Below are positions 47,498-57,482 of a stretch of 58,695 nucleotides of DNA, in pieces. Under the pieces are notes generated by a model, which saw only the letters and a program-made list of their open reading frames with translations, searched no databases and was not told the DNA's origin. Every line of letters starts with the position of its first letter. Positions within the stretch are counted from its first letter, which is position 1. The position numbers and the translations under genes were made by a program. This stretch comes from Thermosynechococcaceae cyanobacterium YX3bin19. GTDB taxonomy: Bacteria; Cyanobacteriota; Cyanobacteriia; Thermosynechococcales; Thermosynechococcaceae. Where the stretch lies: positions 1 through 58,695 of the forward strand of contig JAUJON010000004.1 of the NCBI GenBank assembly GCA_030447595.1. The letters run 5' to 3'.

Positions 47498-47982
47498 TGT
47501 TAGGGATCCCAAATCTGCAGTTTTTGAAGAATCTAACCCAACTGCTAACGAAGAGAGGCCAGAGCTAGGGCAGCGGACTAAACCAGTTCAGCGGGAAGTT
47601 CTAAACCAACTCAGGAACCGCCAGAGGTAATTACGGTAGAAATGACTCCTGCGGAGCAGAAATGTATGCGCTAATGGGAATTTCTCCTCTAGTACTCTTC
47701 AATGGCACAGTAAAAAAATCCTAAGTCTGCTGCCATTATTTCAGTGACAGCTCCTAATGGCTCTATTCGTTCAACCAATTTACCCGTAGAGGAACCTGCC
47801 CAAATTGACATTTCACCAGTAGAACTCCTGGTCCTGAGATACCCAGTGAACCTGTGGAGGTCTCTATTACAGATTCAGCAGAAGTCCAGGAAGAACCAAA
47901 GAACCCTAGGTCTGCAACCCGGCGGCGGCGGCGACGTTCCTCTACTGCAGAAACGCAGCTTTCCCTAGAGGCCGAGACTTAG
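47400..47982 (+). pseudogene. rne: Out-of-frame C-terminal tail of rne with PNPase-binding arginine motif
   Basis: The noncatalytic tail is present but spread over several frames: RRRRRRIGEMPKAQLSRSL after 47415, EEPAPLPFNVRDPKSAVFEE near 47470, and at the end EVQEEPKNPRSATRRRRRRSS... terminating in LSLEAET-stop at 47980-47982. The RRRRRRSS element is the short arginine-rich motif by which cyanobacterial RNase E is known to bind polynucleotide phosphorylase. At least three indels separate it from the catalytic frame. Total span 45968-47982 gives the usual length of about 670 aa. Confidence 0.8.
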
Positions 47983-48019
47983 TGAACAAGCAGAGCTACG
48001 GGGTATCTCCGAGGTATCA

Positions 48020-48173
48020 CTGCGCTTCAAATTGATCTTTAGTTGCTCCCACAAAACTGGACAAACCCAATCTTCGGGTATGTCCTCGAAGGTACGTACT
48101 GTCTAATCCCAGAATCTGGGTCCCCTGCCTCTGGATCGTATACATAGTCGCAGACTGTGCAAAGATATTGCAT
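48020..48173 (-). pseudogene. Rubredoxin-like gene, frameshifted
   Basis: From ATG 48173 the minus strand reads MQYLCTVCDYVYDPEAGDPD, the first CxxC half of a rubredoxin. After about codon 24 the frame must shift to give TFEDIPEDWVCPV and again to give GATKDQFEA, the second half with the remaining iron ligands. At least two indels therefore break a normal ~54-aa rubredoxin. As read, the second Cys pair is lost. It lies just after rne, converging on it. Confidence 0.75.
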
Positions 48174-48320
48174 ACTGGCTTACTCCATGGGTAGGCTACC
48201 TGCGCTGTACTAGCCATCAGAACAAAAGTTCAGCTGTCTATCTGCAGTGGCAAATGTTATCTAACATAATGTTCGAGCCACTTCTGCCCGGGGAATGGTT
48301 CAGGCTAGGAGTGATGTTCA

Positions 48321-48736
48321 TCAGAGCGCCGAGGAGCCGTCAAAGGCATCCCAAGCGGCTTTGCGGGCATCCAGCCAGGCGATCGCCAATCACTAAAACC
48401 TCATCTAAAACGGACTGCCAATTCCTTTCTGCTTCCTTCTGAACCAGCCAGAATGAGTATTCGAGCCGCTCTGGGTCAAATAGTTTATTTTGCTCAATTG
48501 CTTCCCTGGCTTGGCGGACAGCATTGAGATAGGCATCACGGGTCAGATCGCCTGCACCCTTAGCCTCCGCCTGAGCCCGCTTTTTTGATGGCATCAACCA
48601 ATGCTTTCGTTTCCTGCTTCAGATCGGCATCAGCGTCCGGCATTTCGCCTTCAACTAGAGCGTTGGTTTCGGGGCTAACCTCAACACGATCGCGGATGCA
48701 TTCGGTGCGTTTGGGGAGTTGTTGGCTCTGTCATGG
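48321..48736 (-). pseudogene. Conserved hypothetical soluble helical protein, frameshifted
   Basis: A strong AGGAGG precedes ATG 48736. The protein reads MTEPTTPQ, then in a second frame KRTECIRDRVEVSPETNALV and QETKALVDAIKK, then in a third frame RAQAEAKGAGDLTRDAYLNA ... EYSFWLVQKEAERNWQSVLDEV, and in a fourth AWLDARKAAWDAFDGSSAL before the stop at 48321. Three indels thus split a ~138-aa protein. Its family is not recognised. The largest intact piece is 48340-48597. Confidence 0.65.
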
Positions 48737-48923
48737 CTATCCTCCTGTCTTCTAATCAGATTTAGGTAAGTCTTGGTGCGTAACACTTATAGTCTAGTCT
48801 TTCTATTCCTGAGCCGCCCTTGGGGAGAGACGCGGAGTTGCTGATAAATTTCCAGTTCTGCCTACCCGAGCAGTGTATCGACCAGCTTCGTTGATTTCTG
48901 TTTATCCCTGCAGCAGGGTCAAC

Positions 48924-49133
48924 TTAATCCATAGCCATCATGACGTTGCTGGACTTAATGACGGCATAGGCTTCTTTTCCCTCAGCTAAGCCTAGCTGCT
49001 CTGCGGACGCTCTCGTAATGATTGAAGTAATTTCGATTCCAGGCGCAATCTCTAGGGTAACCTCTGTATTGACGGCTCCCGTTACCAATTGCTTAACGGT
49101 TCCCTTGAGAATATTGCGGGCACTCAGTTTCAT
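48924..49133 (-). CDS. Molbindin-like Mop-domain protein
   Basis: 69 aa from the ATG at complement of 49131-49133; the frame extends upstream but the Mop domain starts exactly at MKLSARNILKGTVKQLVTGA. VNTEVTLEIAPGIEITSIIT and LGLAEGKEAYAVIKSSNVMM complete one TOBE/Mop domain. Such proteins assemble into oligomers that bind molybdate or tungstate in the cytoplasm. It fits with modA and modBC 1.4 kb away, from which it is now separated by an IS630-type element. Confidence 0.92.
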   Translation of the reverse strand: MKLSARNILKGTVKQLVTGAVNTEVTLEIAPGIEITSIITRASAEQLGLAEGKEAYAVIKSSNVMMAMD

Positions 49134-49189
49134 CGGTTTATCCTTTAGTGGCTGGCTTAAAAGTTCCATTTCAAGAGGATCTAAGTAGG

Positions 49190-50290
49190 TGCGCAGAATT
49201 AATGACACATAACAGAGGGAGGGGGGTAGCTAGACTCAAAAGCAGAAGCATCGTTGTGAGAGCTTTGATGAGATTTATTCAAGACCTCAGTCCAGAAACC
49301 ATCTGCTTACTCGAACGGATTTATCGACAAAGTCGCCATCATCAAGTCCGACAACGCGCTCATTGTATTGTGCTAAGTTTTCAGGTTTTACGCTGGCTCA
49401 ATTAATGAGCATCTTTGGGGTCAGTCGCAAGACCCTTCATAACTGGTTGAGGGCATGGGAAACGGAGAAATTCGTCGGTTTGTATGATCAACCGGGCCGA
49501 GGCAGAAAGCCGACGTTCACGGTAAAGCAAAAGGAGCAGATTCAAGAGTGGGTGAAACAAGACCCCAAGAATCTCAAGCAAGTGTTAGCGAAAGTGAAAA
49601 AAGCGTGGGGCATCAGCGTGAGTAAAGACACGATTAAGCGAGTCTTGAAAGCGTTGAATATGAGTTGGCATCGGATGAGACGAGTTGTGAATCGACAACC
49701 GAGTGCACAAGACGATCAACAAAAGCAGCAGCACAGCTTGAACAGTTGAAACGACTGAATGAACAGGGCGAAATTGATTTGAGATATTTCGACGAGACCG
49801 GCTTTTGTTTAACGCCCTATGTCCCTTATGCGTGGCAGGACAAAGGCACAACGACTTGCTTAAACAGTGCTCAAAGCAAACGATTAAATATCTTGGGATT
49901 GATGAACCGCAGCAATGATTTATCGCCTTACCTCTTTGAAGGCAAGAAGTCACCAGTGAGGTCGTCATTGCTTGCTTAGATCACTTTCGTCAAACATTAG
50001 CTAAACGAACGGTCGTGGTGATGGATCAAGCGTCAATTCATACCAGTATGCCATGTCTCAAAAGCTGGCTGAGTGGCAGGAGAAGCAGTTAAGATTTTCT
50101 GGCTGCCGACCTATTCTCCGCACCTGAATCTCATTGAGATCCTCTGGCGCTTTATGAAATATGAGTGGATGGAAGTTGAGGCCTACGCGGACTGGACGAG
50201 CCTGGTCAAATACGTCGAAAAAGTGCTAGTTAATTTTGGCAGCAAATACGTAATTAATTTTGTAGGTACTTACAGGATCTTGAACCCTCT
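49190..50290 (+). mobile_element. IS630-type insertion sequence, degenerate
   Basis: About 1.1 kb with a broken IS630-family transposase on the plus strand, inserted between the mop gene and a ribbon-helix-helix gene whose 3' end it replaces. The right boundary is near 50275-50290, where RHH coding sequence begins to make sense. Clear terminal inverted repeats or a TA duplication could not be fixed by eye, so the ends are approximate. Confidence 0.75.
49250..50276 (+). pseudogene. IS630-family transposase, frameshifted
   Basis: Fragments in order: FIQDLSPETICLLERIYRQS, GFTLAQLMSIFGVSRKTLHNW (helix-turn-helix), KQDPKNLKQVLAKVKKAWGI, DLRYFDETGFCLTPYVPYAW (first Asp of the DDE), VVVMDQASIHTS (second Asp) and LPTYSPHLNLIEILWRFMKY (Glu). 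All three catalytic positions survive, but frame changes at about 49375, 49745, 49950 and 50080 prevent a single product. Not expected to be active as it stands. Confidence 0.85.
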
Positions 50291-50459
50291 GTTGGCTTGG
50301 GGGTTTGAATGAACTGGGTAGTGGTTGACTAAGGCTCCGCACTAGCTCCCTCAGAACCTCAGTTTTAGAGCGTTGAGATTGCTGACAGTGCTGCTCTAGC
50401 ATTTGTCGTTCTTCTTCTGAAGACTGAAAGGTAATCCATCCTTGCTGTTTTCTCGGCAT
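50226..50459 (-). CDS. Ribbon-helix-helix DNA-binding protein with IS-derived tail
   Basis: 77 aa. MPRKQQGWITFQSSEEERQM at the N-terminus and CQQSQRSKTEVLRELVRSL form a small CopG/ribbon-helix-helix fold. The last ~15 residues (VSTYKINYVFAAKIN) are encoded by IS630 sequence, so the native C-terminus was replaced, but the DNA-binding part is complete. Such proteins act as repressors or antitoxins; no toxin gene is adjacent. It is divergent from modA, leaving open a role in molybdate regulation. Confidence 0.7.
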   Translation of the reverse strand: MPRKQQGWITFQSSEEERQMLEQHCQQSQRSKTEVLRELVRSLSQPLPSSFKPPSQQRVQDPVSTYKINYVFAAKIN

Positions 50460-50580
50460 TAAAATATACCAACCTTGTTGGTAATCCGATTCGTTCTTGG
50501 TACGATTCTAACAACCGATTGCAGCCTCAACGGAAGTGAGTGCCCCAGCCAAAGGTTCGAAAAATTTCAAGATAGTTCCA

Positions 50581-51393
50581 ATGAATAGAAGGCTTGCTCT
50601 TACCTGGATGTTTACTGCCCTTTTGGTAGCAGTTGGCTGCGATCGCTCCACAATCCCAGCTGCCTCTCCACCTGCCGCCTCAACTGTCCAGGTAGAGCCT
50701 GTGGCCCTGACGATATCGGCCGCTGCCAGCCTGCAAGATGCGATGCAAGAAATTCAATCCCTGTACCGTCGGGAACAGCCCAACGCTACCTTGACCTACA
50801 ATTTTGGCAGTTCCGGCTCTCTGCAGCAGCAGATTGAACAGGGAGCCCCTGTGGATATTTTCATCTCAGCAGCCCCGAAACAGATGGATGCTTTAGAGAA
50901 GAAGAACCTTTTACTCTCAGATACTCGACAGGACATCTTGAGCAATGAGGTTGTCTTGATCACGTCCAAAAATGCGGCAAACATCTCCGGCTTCAAAGAC
51001 TTAACCAGCGATACCGTGAATCAAGTCTCTATTGGCAACCCGGAAAGCGTCCCTGCCGGACAGTACGGGCAGGAAGTCTTAACCGCTCTGAAGCTGTTTG
51101 ACCCGCTCAAACGAAAGCTTGTCTTGGCCAAAGATGTCCGCCAGGTTCTCAGCTATGTGGAAACAGGCAACGTCGATGCAGGTATTGTCTATGCTTCAGA
51201 CAGCAAGGCATCGGAGCAAATTAGGATTGCGGCAACTGCACCAGCAGGTTCCCATTCCCCGATTATCTATCCAGTAGCTGTATTGAAAGACAGCAAGAAT
51301 GCTGATGCTGCTCGGGAGTTTGTCCAATTTTTGTCCGCTGACCAGGCCAAGGCCACTTTTAAGAGATACGGCTTTATTCCCGTTGCCCAGTAG
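50581..51393 (+). CDS. modA: Molybdate ABC transporter periplasmic binding protein
   Basis: 270 aa from ATG 50581, chosen because MNRRLALTWMFTALLVAVGC forms a lipoprotein signal with a Cys at the cleavage site; the frame extends 15 codons further upstream. The ModA core is present: LTISAAASLQDAMQEI, TYNFGSSGSLQQQIEQGAP, DIFISAAPKQMDAL, and later GNPESVPAGQYGQEVL and VETGNVDAGIVYASD, with the Ser/Ala oxyanion-binding residues. It binds molybdate or tungstate outside the membrane. modBC follows 30 bp later. Confidence 0.95.
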   Translation: MNRRLALTWMFTALLVAVGCDRSTIPAASPPAASTVQVEPVALTISAAASLQDAMQEIQSLYRREQPNATLTYNFGSSGSLQQQIEQGAPVDIFISAAPKQMDALEKKNLLLSDTRQDILSNEVVLITSKNAANISGFKDLTSDTVNQVSIGNPESVPAGQYGQEVLTALKLFDPLKRKLVLAKDVRQVLSYVETGNVDAGIVYASDSKASEQIRIAATAPAGSHSPIIYPVAVLKDSKNADAAREFVQFLSADQAKATFKRYGFIPVAQ

Positions 51394-51423
51394 TTTACAG
51401 GCTTGTGCTCGGATCAGTATCCT

Positions 51424-52512
51424 ATGGATTTTGATGGCTCTCCCCTATGGATCTCGCTCAAAACTGCTTTTGCGGCCACTTTCTTGACGTTTTTCACGGG
51501 GATCGCGGTAGCTCACTGGATGTTTAGGTATCAAGGTAAGGGGAAAGGTTGGCTCGATGGCATCTTCACCCTGCCCCTGGTGCTGCCGCCAACCGTGGTT
51601 GGCTTCCTACTGCTGCTGCTATTGGGGAGAAATAGTCCGATTGGACAGTTGTTACTGCAATTAGGAATTGCGATCATCTTCTCCTGGCCTGCTACGGTGA
51701 TTGCAGCTACAGTCGTTGCCTTTCCTTTGATGTATAAGACAGTCTTTGGGGCCTTTCAACAGGTCGATGCCAACCTTCTCCAGGCTGCTCGAACCTTGGG
51801 TGCTGCTGAAGGACGGATCTTTTGGCAAATTCTGCTGCCCTTGGCCTGGCCTGGAGTGGTAGCTGGAACCATTCTGGCCTTTGCTAGAGCCTTGGGGGAG
51901 TTTGGAGCGACGCTGATGCTGGCAGGTAGTATTCCGGGCAGAACCCAAACTATTCCGATCGCCATCTTCTTTGCAGCGGAAGCGGGGCAAATGGGGCAAG
52001 CCTTTAACTGGGTAATTATCATGGTCGCGATCGCCCTGGCTGTGATTGCGGCACTGAACTATTGGTCGAGTTCCCAACGGCCCTCGCCAGCCGGGGGTAG
52101 AACCAGTAGTTTGATCAAAGGACTGTTTGACTGGCTGCTGCTGGGACATGGGGGTATAGTTCCTTCAGGTAATACGTCACTGGGACCCCCCTCTGTCCCT
52201 TTTAATCAGGTCAATGGGCGGAGTTTCCCCGGTCGAAAAGCACTTTTTATTAACCTGCAAAAGCATCTTCCCGGCTTTACTCTCGAGGAAAACTTTACCG
52301 TAGGCCGTGACCCTTTAGGACTACTAGGAGCTTCCGGGAGTGGCAAGAGTATGACCCTACGCTGCATTGCAGGGCTAGAATCTCCAAACCAGGGTCGGAT
52401 CATCCTGAATGGACGAGTCCTCTTCGATTCAAAACAAGGCATCAGTATTCCCAGTTGCCAGCGGCGGATTTGGCTTTTGTCTTTCAAAACTACGCCCTCT
52501 TTCCCCACCTGA
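51424..52512 (+). CDS. modB: ModB permease domain of a fused ModBC (frame ends early in ModC)
   Basis: The first ~220 residues from ATG 51424 are a complete ModB permease: FDGSPLWISLKTAFAATFLT, GIFTLPLVLPPTVVGFLLLL, EAA-loop region QAARTLGAAEGRIFWQILLP and LGEFGATLMLAGSIPGRTQT. A linker then leads into an ABC ATPase with Walker A GASGSGKSM and RCIAGLESPNQGRIILNG. The frame is lost at about 52465-52475, where two T-runs each seem one base too long, and stops at 52512. Fused modBC genes are known in cyanobacteria. The permease itself is intact. Confidence 0.9.
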   Translation: MDFDGSPLWISLKTAFAATFLTFFTGIAVAHWMFRYQGKGKGWLDGIFTLPLVLPPTVVGFLLLLLLGRNSPIGQLLLQLGIAIIFSWPATVIAATVVAFPLMYKTVFGAFQQVDANLLQAARTLGAAEGRIFWQILLPLAWPGVVAGTILAFARALGEFGATLMLAGSIPGRTQTIPIAIFFAAEAGQMGQAFNWVIIMVAIALAVIAALNYWSSSQRPSPAGGRTSSLIKGLFDWLLLGHGGIVPSGNTSLGPPSVPFNQVNGRSFPGRKALFINLQKHLPGFTLEENFTVGRDPLGLLGASGSGKSMTLRCIAGLESPNQGRIILNGRVLFDSKQGISIPSCQRRIWLLSFKTTPSFPT

Positions 52513-53298
52513 GCGTGGTTCAAAATATCGCCTTTGGTCTCCAGGGCATGCCTCAAATTGAACGGACCCAGCAGGTAGCAAAGTACCTGGCACTGATGCA
52601 ATTGCAGGGTCTAGAAAACCGTTATCCCCACCAGCTTTCGGGCGGCCAGCAGCAGCGCGTTGCCTTGGCGAGAGCTTTAGCGATTGAACCAGAAGCATTA
52701 CTCCTAGATGAACCTCTTTCAGCGTTAGATACCTATTTACGGAGCCAAATTGAACAATTGCTCACTGAGGTTCTCGCTACCTACCAGGGTGTGACACTAT
52801 TCATCACCCACAAATTAGAAGCCTACCGAGTCTGTAGCAATCTCTTGATTCTTGCAGAAGGAAAGGTGATTGCCTACGGTCCCAAAGCAGAGATCTTTGA
52901 GCGACCTACCTTTAAGTTGCTCAACTGACAGAATGCAAGAACTTTTCCCAGGCCCAAGTGGTTGAACCGGGACGAGTGGAGGCAGCTGATTGGCACTGCA
53001 CTCTCAGCGTTCTTGAACCTATTCCCCCATCGCTAGCCTGCGTGGGATTCGTGCCCATCACCTGGCCTTCACTCAAGACTTAAACCAAGAGAATGTATTT
53101 CCCTGCTGGCTGGCTCGAACAAGCGAAACCCAACACCCGAATGACCCTATATCTCAAGCTTCACACACCGCCTACCCATTCCCAGGACTATCACCTGCAG
53201 GCAGAAGTTTTGCAGGAAAAATGGGCAGAGTTGAAAGAGCACCCTTTCCGTGGGCTGTCCACTTAGCACCGCTGCGGCTAATCTTGATGGAGATCTAA
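52455..53298 (+). pseudogene. modC: ModC ATPase 3' part of modBC, frameshifted
   Basis: After the frameshift the ATPase resumes: FVFQNYALFPHLSVVQNIAF (Q-loop), LSGGQQQRVALARALA (signature), LLLDEPLSALD (Walker B and D-loop), LFITHKLEAYRV (H-loop). The frame ends at 52928, but the C-terminal regulatory region continues in other frames: CKNFSQAQVVEPGRVEAADW, IRAHHLAFTQDLNQENVFP and WAVHLAPLRLILMEI, stopping at 53296-53298. At least four indels affect the fused gene; corrected, it would be about 625 aa, normal for cyanobacterial ModBC. Confidence 0.85.
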
Positions 53299-53399
53299 GT
53301 CTATCCAAGCTATTGAGATCTTGACTTTTCCGAGATCAGAATTTCTGCTTACGGGCTTAGGGGTTTAAGTTAAAGATAAAGCTGTCCCAGAGGTGAGCA

Positions 53400-54484
53400 A
53401 TGGAAGTTGGGGTTCCTAAAAGAGCCAAGGATCAGGAGTTTCGTGTGGGCTTGAGCCCTAGTAGCGTTCAAACTTTGCAGAACGGTCATCAGGTTTTTGT
53501 AGAAATGAGTGCGGGAGTAGGGGCTGGCTTTACGGATCAAGACTATCTACAAACGGGGGCCAAGATTGTCCCCCAACCCCAAGATGGCAGGAATCAGACT
53601 TAGTCATTAAAGTCAAAGAACCTTTACCCTCAGAGTACAGTTTTCTCCAGAAGGGCCAACTGCTGTTCACCTACCTTCACCTAGCAGCGAGTCGTGATCT
53701 GACCGAGCATTTGATGGGTTCGGGGGTGTGCGCGATCGCCTACGAAACCGTTGAACTGCCGGACGGCAGACTGCCCTTACTGATGCCGATGAGTATCATT
53801 GCGGGTCGATTGTCCGTACAGTTTGGCGCCCACTTTCTCGAACGCCAGCAGGGAGGGCGCGGCATCCTGCTAGGGGGAATTCCCGGAGTGTACCCAGGAA
53901 ACGTCGTTGTTCTAGGCGGTGGCGTCGTCGGTACAGAAGCAGCCCGGATGGCAATTGGCATGGGAGCCCAAGTGGCAATCCTAGATGTTAATGTAGACCG
54001 TTTAGCGTACCTAGAAACACTCTTTGGGTCGAGGGTTATCCTGCTTTACAGCAATTCCCAGCATATTGCCGAAGTTGTTGCAGCGGCAGACTTGGTCATT
54101 GGTGCTGTGTTAATTCCGGGTCGCAGAGCTCCAGTCCTGGTGCCACGTTCACTAGTCCAACGTATGAACCCAGGCTCTGTAATTGTAGATGTTGCTGTCG
54201 ATCAGGGGGGCTGTATAGAAACATTACGCTCGACTTCTCACTCCCATCCGACCTACATGGAGGAGGGAGTGGTTCATTATGGAGTGCCTAACATGCCAGG
54301 AGCCGTACCCTGGACTGCAACTCAGGCACTCAACAACAGTACCTTGCCCTATGTACTCAAACTTGCTGATCACGGGATCAAGGCGCTGGACGCAGATTTT
54401 GCTTTAGCTAAGGGCCTGAATATTCAAGACCATTGCCTGGTCCACCCAGCCGTACAAGCGGTTTTTCCTGATTTAGCTCACTAA
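53400..54484 (+). pseudogene. ald: Alanine dehydrogenase, single frameshift
   Basis: From ATG 53400 the frame gives MEVGVPKRAKDQEFRVGLSP, then loses phase near 53582. The shifted frame begins WQESDLVIKVKEPLPSEYSF and continues to the stop at 54484, with the catalytic His in YLHLAASRDLTEH, the NAD site VVLGGGVVGTEAARMAIGMG and VPNMPGAVPWTATQAL. One base is missing. The product would be about 361 aa, normal for Ald, which oxidatively deaminates alanine to pyruvate. Whether the indel is real is undecided. Confidence 0.88.
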
Positions 54485-54488
54485 AACG

Positions 54489-57164
54489 CTACGCTTTGCG
54501 ACTGCGGGAGCTGGATGAAGTGCCTTTCTTTGTGCTGCGACTAGAGCTTTTAGTCGCACGACTGGTTGACTGGCTAGCGCGTTTAGTTGTCTGGGTTGAG
54601 CTCCCCCCAGATTTCTTGGTGGACTCTTTTGTCGCCAGTAACTCTAAGGCAGCCTCAAGGGTTAAATCTTCAGCCGGCTGGCCTTCCGGTAAGGAGACAT
54701 TCGTCTTACCGTGCTTAACGTAGGGGCCATAAGGACCATCGTAAATGTTGACAGGCTCGGCATCTTGGGGATGGGCTCCCAGTTCCCGCAGGGGCTGCTT
54801 CGATTTGCTTGCCCTGCCCCGGCGACTTTTGGGTTCAGCCAACAATTCCAACGCTCGTTCTAGGGAAACAGTAAACAGATCATCGCTAGCCTTGAGCGAT
54901 CGGTAGTCCTTACCGGCCTGCCCTTGGTTGTGAACCACATAGGGACCAAAGCGACCTAGACCGACTTGAACCTTGCTACCTGTTTCCGGATGTACCCCTA
55001 GTAGACGCGGTAGTGAGAGCAGGCTAACCGCCATATCCAGAGTAACGTTCTCGATCGCCACTCCCTTCGGTAAGGAGGTGCGTTTGGGCTTCGGATTGTC
55101 ATCTGAAACATCACCGAGCTGGACGTAAGGGCCGTAGGTACCGATTAGTAGGTAAATTGGCTCCCCAGTTTCTGGGTGGAGGCCCAGCTTTTCGGGTCCT
55201 TCCGTTTTCTGCCGCAGCAGGATTTCAATCTGTTCTGGATCTAGATCGCCAGGGTTAACGTCTTTGGGAAGTGAGGCCGTAACTGGACCCGCTTCGTCTT
55301 CCGCTTCAATATAGGGGCCAAAGCGACCAATGCGAACTCTCGCGGTTAAGTTTGCCAGTTCTACCGTCCGGGCTTCACCAGGATCGATCTGACTGTCTTG
55401 TTCCCTCACCTGAGTTTCTAAGCCCGATTCTCCCAGGTAGAAATCCCGCAAGTAGGGCAACCAGTTAACCTCCCCGGTCGAGATTTCGTCCAGGGTCTGT
55501 TCCATGCGAGCGGTGAAGCCAGTATCCACCAAGTCAGGAAAATGTTTTTCCAGCAAGGTTGTGACGGCAAAGGCTGTAAATGTTGGTGCTAGGGCGTTGC
55601 CAACCATCTGGGCGTACCCTCGGTCGATGATGGTGCCAATAATGCTGGCGTAGGTACTGGGACGACCAATGCCTTCACTTTCTAAGGTTTTAACTAAAGA
55701 GGCTTCTGTGTAGCGAGCCGGTGGTTGCGTCTCATGACCGATTGCCTCTAGCGCCCGGCAGGTCGGTGTGTCCCCTACTTTCAAAGGCGGTAGAATCACT
55801 TCCTGGTTCTCAATTGCGGCTTCTGGGTCGTCCGATCCTTCTACATAGGCACGGAAAAACCCAGCAAAATCAATGCGCTTGCCCGTGGCGCGGAAGCCAG
55901 CATCTTCCACTTGGAGCTGCACCGTGATTTGGGTCTGCCGTGCTTCTGCCATTTGGGTGGCAACAGTTCGCTTCCAGATCAAGTCATAAAGGGCAAGTTC
56001 TCGCCCCTGGAGCCCAGTATGTTGCGGGGTGCGAAAGGTACTGCCCGCTGGACGAATGGCTTCGTGAGCCTCCTGTGCTCCTTTGCTTTTAGTTGTGTAC
56101 TGGCGTGGCTGGGGGCTGAGGTAGTCTTTGCCATACTTCTGCTCCACGCAGGTACGTGCCGCTGTGATCGCCTGCTGGGACAGGTGTACAGAATCTGTCC
56201 GCATGTAGGTAATAAAGCCCTGCTCATATAGATTCTGCGCGGTTCGCATGGTTTCTCGCGCCGAGAGCCGCAGCTTGCGATTGGCCTCCTGCTGTAGGGT
56301 TGAGGTAGTAAAAGGCGCTGAAGGTTTACGCGTTACAGGCCGCTCATCCAAAGCGGTGACATTCCAGGGTTTATCCGTCAGCCGGTTCTGCAGCTCCCGA
56401 GCTTCAGCCTCGTTTAAGAGAACCAGATTTCGACCGGCGATGATTTGGCCTGTGGCTTCATCAAAGTCACTACCAGTAGCAAGCCGCTTTTCGGCCAAAC
56501 TCACCAGCCGCGCCTCAAAGGGATGCTGAGCCTGTTCTAAGGCTGCTTTGAGATCCCAGTAGGAGCCTTTACGAAAGGCCCGTCGCTGCCGTTCTCGACT
56601 GACTAGGAGCCTTACTGCCACTGACTGCACTCGGCCCGCGGACAGCCCAAAGGCAATTTTCTTCCACAGCAGCGGGGAGAGGGTGTAGCCCACTAGGCGG
56701 TCGAGAATTCGGCGAGTTTCCTGGGCCCGTACGAGCTGTTGATCAACGTCTCGGCGCTGGTGCAATGCCTCCTGGATTGCTTCTTTGGTAATTTCATGAA
56801 ACACCATTCGCTTAGCGGGTACCTTTGGGTCCAAAACCTGCAGGAGATGCCAGCTGATGCTTTCTCCCTCGCGGTCCTCGTCTGTAGCCAAAACTAGCTC
56901 ACTAGCCTGCTTGAGTGCAGCTTTTAGGTCTTTGACGACTTTTTTCTTGTCCTTGGGTACCACGTAGAGTGGCTCAAAGTTAGCCTCGACGTTAACCCCA
57001 AGTTGAGACCATTTTTCTCCTTTAACCTGAGCCGGGATTTCACTGGCTGATTGAGGCAGGTCCCGAATGTGCCCCATTGACGCCTCGACCTGATAGTCCG
57101 CAGGTAAGTAGTTGCGAATGGTGCGTGCTTTGGTAGGAGATTCAACAATAACCAGGGTTGGCAT
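54489..57164 (-). CDS. topA: DNA topoisomerase I
   Basis: 891 aa. The Toprim domain has [17 protein letters not shown] with the catalytic Glu and ATDEDREGE with the acidic triad. The active-site Tyr lies in [11 protein letters not shown]. In place of zinc fingers the C-terminal region has four GxxGPYV-type repeats ([44 protein letters not shown]), as is typical for cyanobacterial TopA, and ends in a Lys/Ser/Arg tail. It relaxes negative supercoils. The gene converges closely on ald (4-bp gap) and is divergent from ndhB. Confidence 0.97.
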   Translation of the reverse strand: MPTLVIVESPTKARTIRNYLPADYQVEASMGHIRDLPQSASEIPAQVKGEKWSQLGVNVEANFEPLYVVPKDKKKVVKDLKAALKQASELVLATDEDREGESISWHLLQVLDPKVPAKRMVFHEITKEAIQEALHQRRDVDQQLVRAQETRRILDRLVGYTLSPLLWKKIAFGLSAGRVQSVAVRLLVSRERQRRAFRKGSYWDLKAALEQAQHPFEARLVSLAEKRLATGSDFDEATGQIIAGRNLVLLNEAEARELQNRLTDKPWNVTALDERPVTRKPSAPFTTSTLQQEANRKLRLSARETMRTAQNLYEQGFITYMRTDSVHLSQQAITAARTCVEQKYGKDYLSPQPRQYTTKSKGAQEAHEAIRPAGSTFRTPQHTGLQGRELALYDLIWKRTVATQMAEARQTQITVQLQVEDAGFRATGKRIDFAGFFRAYVEGSDDPEAAIENQEVILPPLKVGDTPTCRALEAIGHETQPPARYTEASLVKTLESEGIGRPSTYASIIGTIIDRGYAQMVGNALAPTFTAFAVTTLLEKHFPDLVDTGFTARMEQTLDEISTGEVNWLPYLRDFYLGESGLETQVREQDSQIDPGEARTVELANLTARVRIGRFGPYIEAEDEAGPVTASLPKDVNPGDLDPEQIEILLRQKTEGPEKLGLHPETGEPIYLLIGTYGPYVQLGDVSDDNPKPKRTSLPKGVAIENVTLDMAVSLLSLPRLLGVHPETGSKVQVGLGRFGPYVVHNQGQAGKDYRSLKASDDLFTVSLERALELLAEPKSRRGRASKSKQPLRELGAHPQDAEPVNIYDGPYGPYVKHGKTNVSLPEGQPAEDLTLEAALELLATKESTKKSGGSSTQTTKRASQSTSRATKSSSRSTKKGTSSSSRSRKA

Positions 57165-57482
57165 AATGGCGGATCGCTATTGACTAAGATGACAGGACAA
57201 AAGCTATTTCGAGGGGTCACTCGGACAAAATCCCAGTGTTGCTAGAGCGAATTGGTACTTATTTTTTCCCTATAGCCTGTAATTAAATTTTGCAAACTGC
57301 TCCCTGTGAACAAATTCGACAGGTTGATTGGGTTCATCCCTGCCTTTTTGAGTGGTACGATGACCGCTGAAAGCTGGAGGAATGCGCGGTAAGATCCACG
57401 CTAGAGTCTCTATTTGTAGCAGTCTTGCTCAAGCAGTTTATCTTGTCCGCTCTCAAGTCACTTACATATTTAACTTAACGCT
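57165..57482. other. Divergent promoter region of topA and ndhB
   Basis: About 320 bp between the two divergent genes. It must hold both promoters. The short frame at 57382-57573 overlaps ndhB in another phase and is not protein-like. No regulatory site was identified. Confidence 0.35.
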
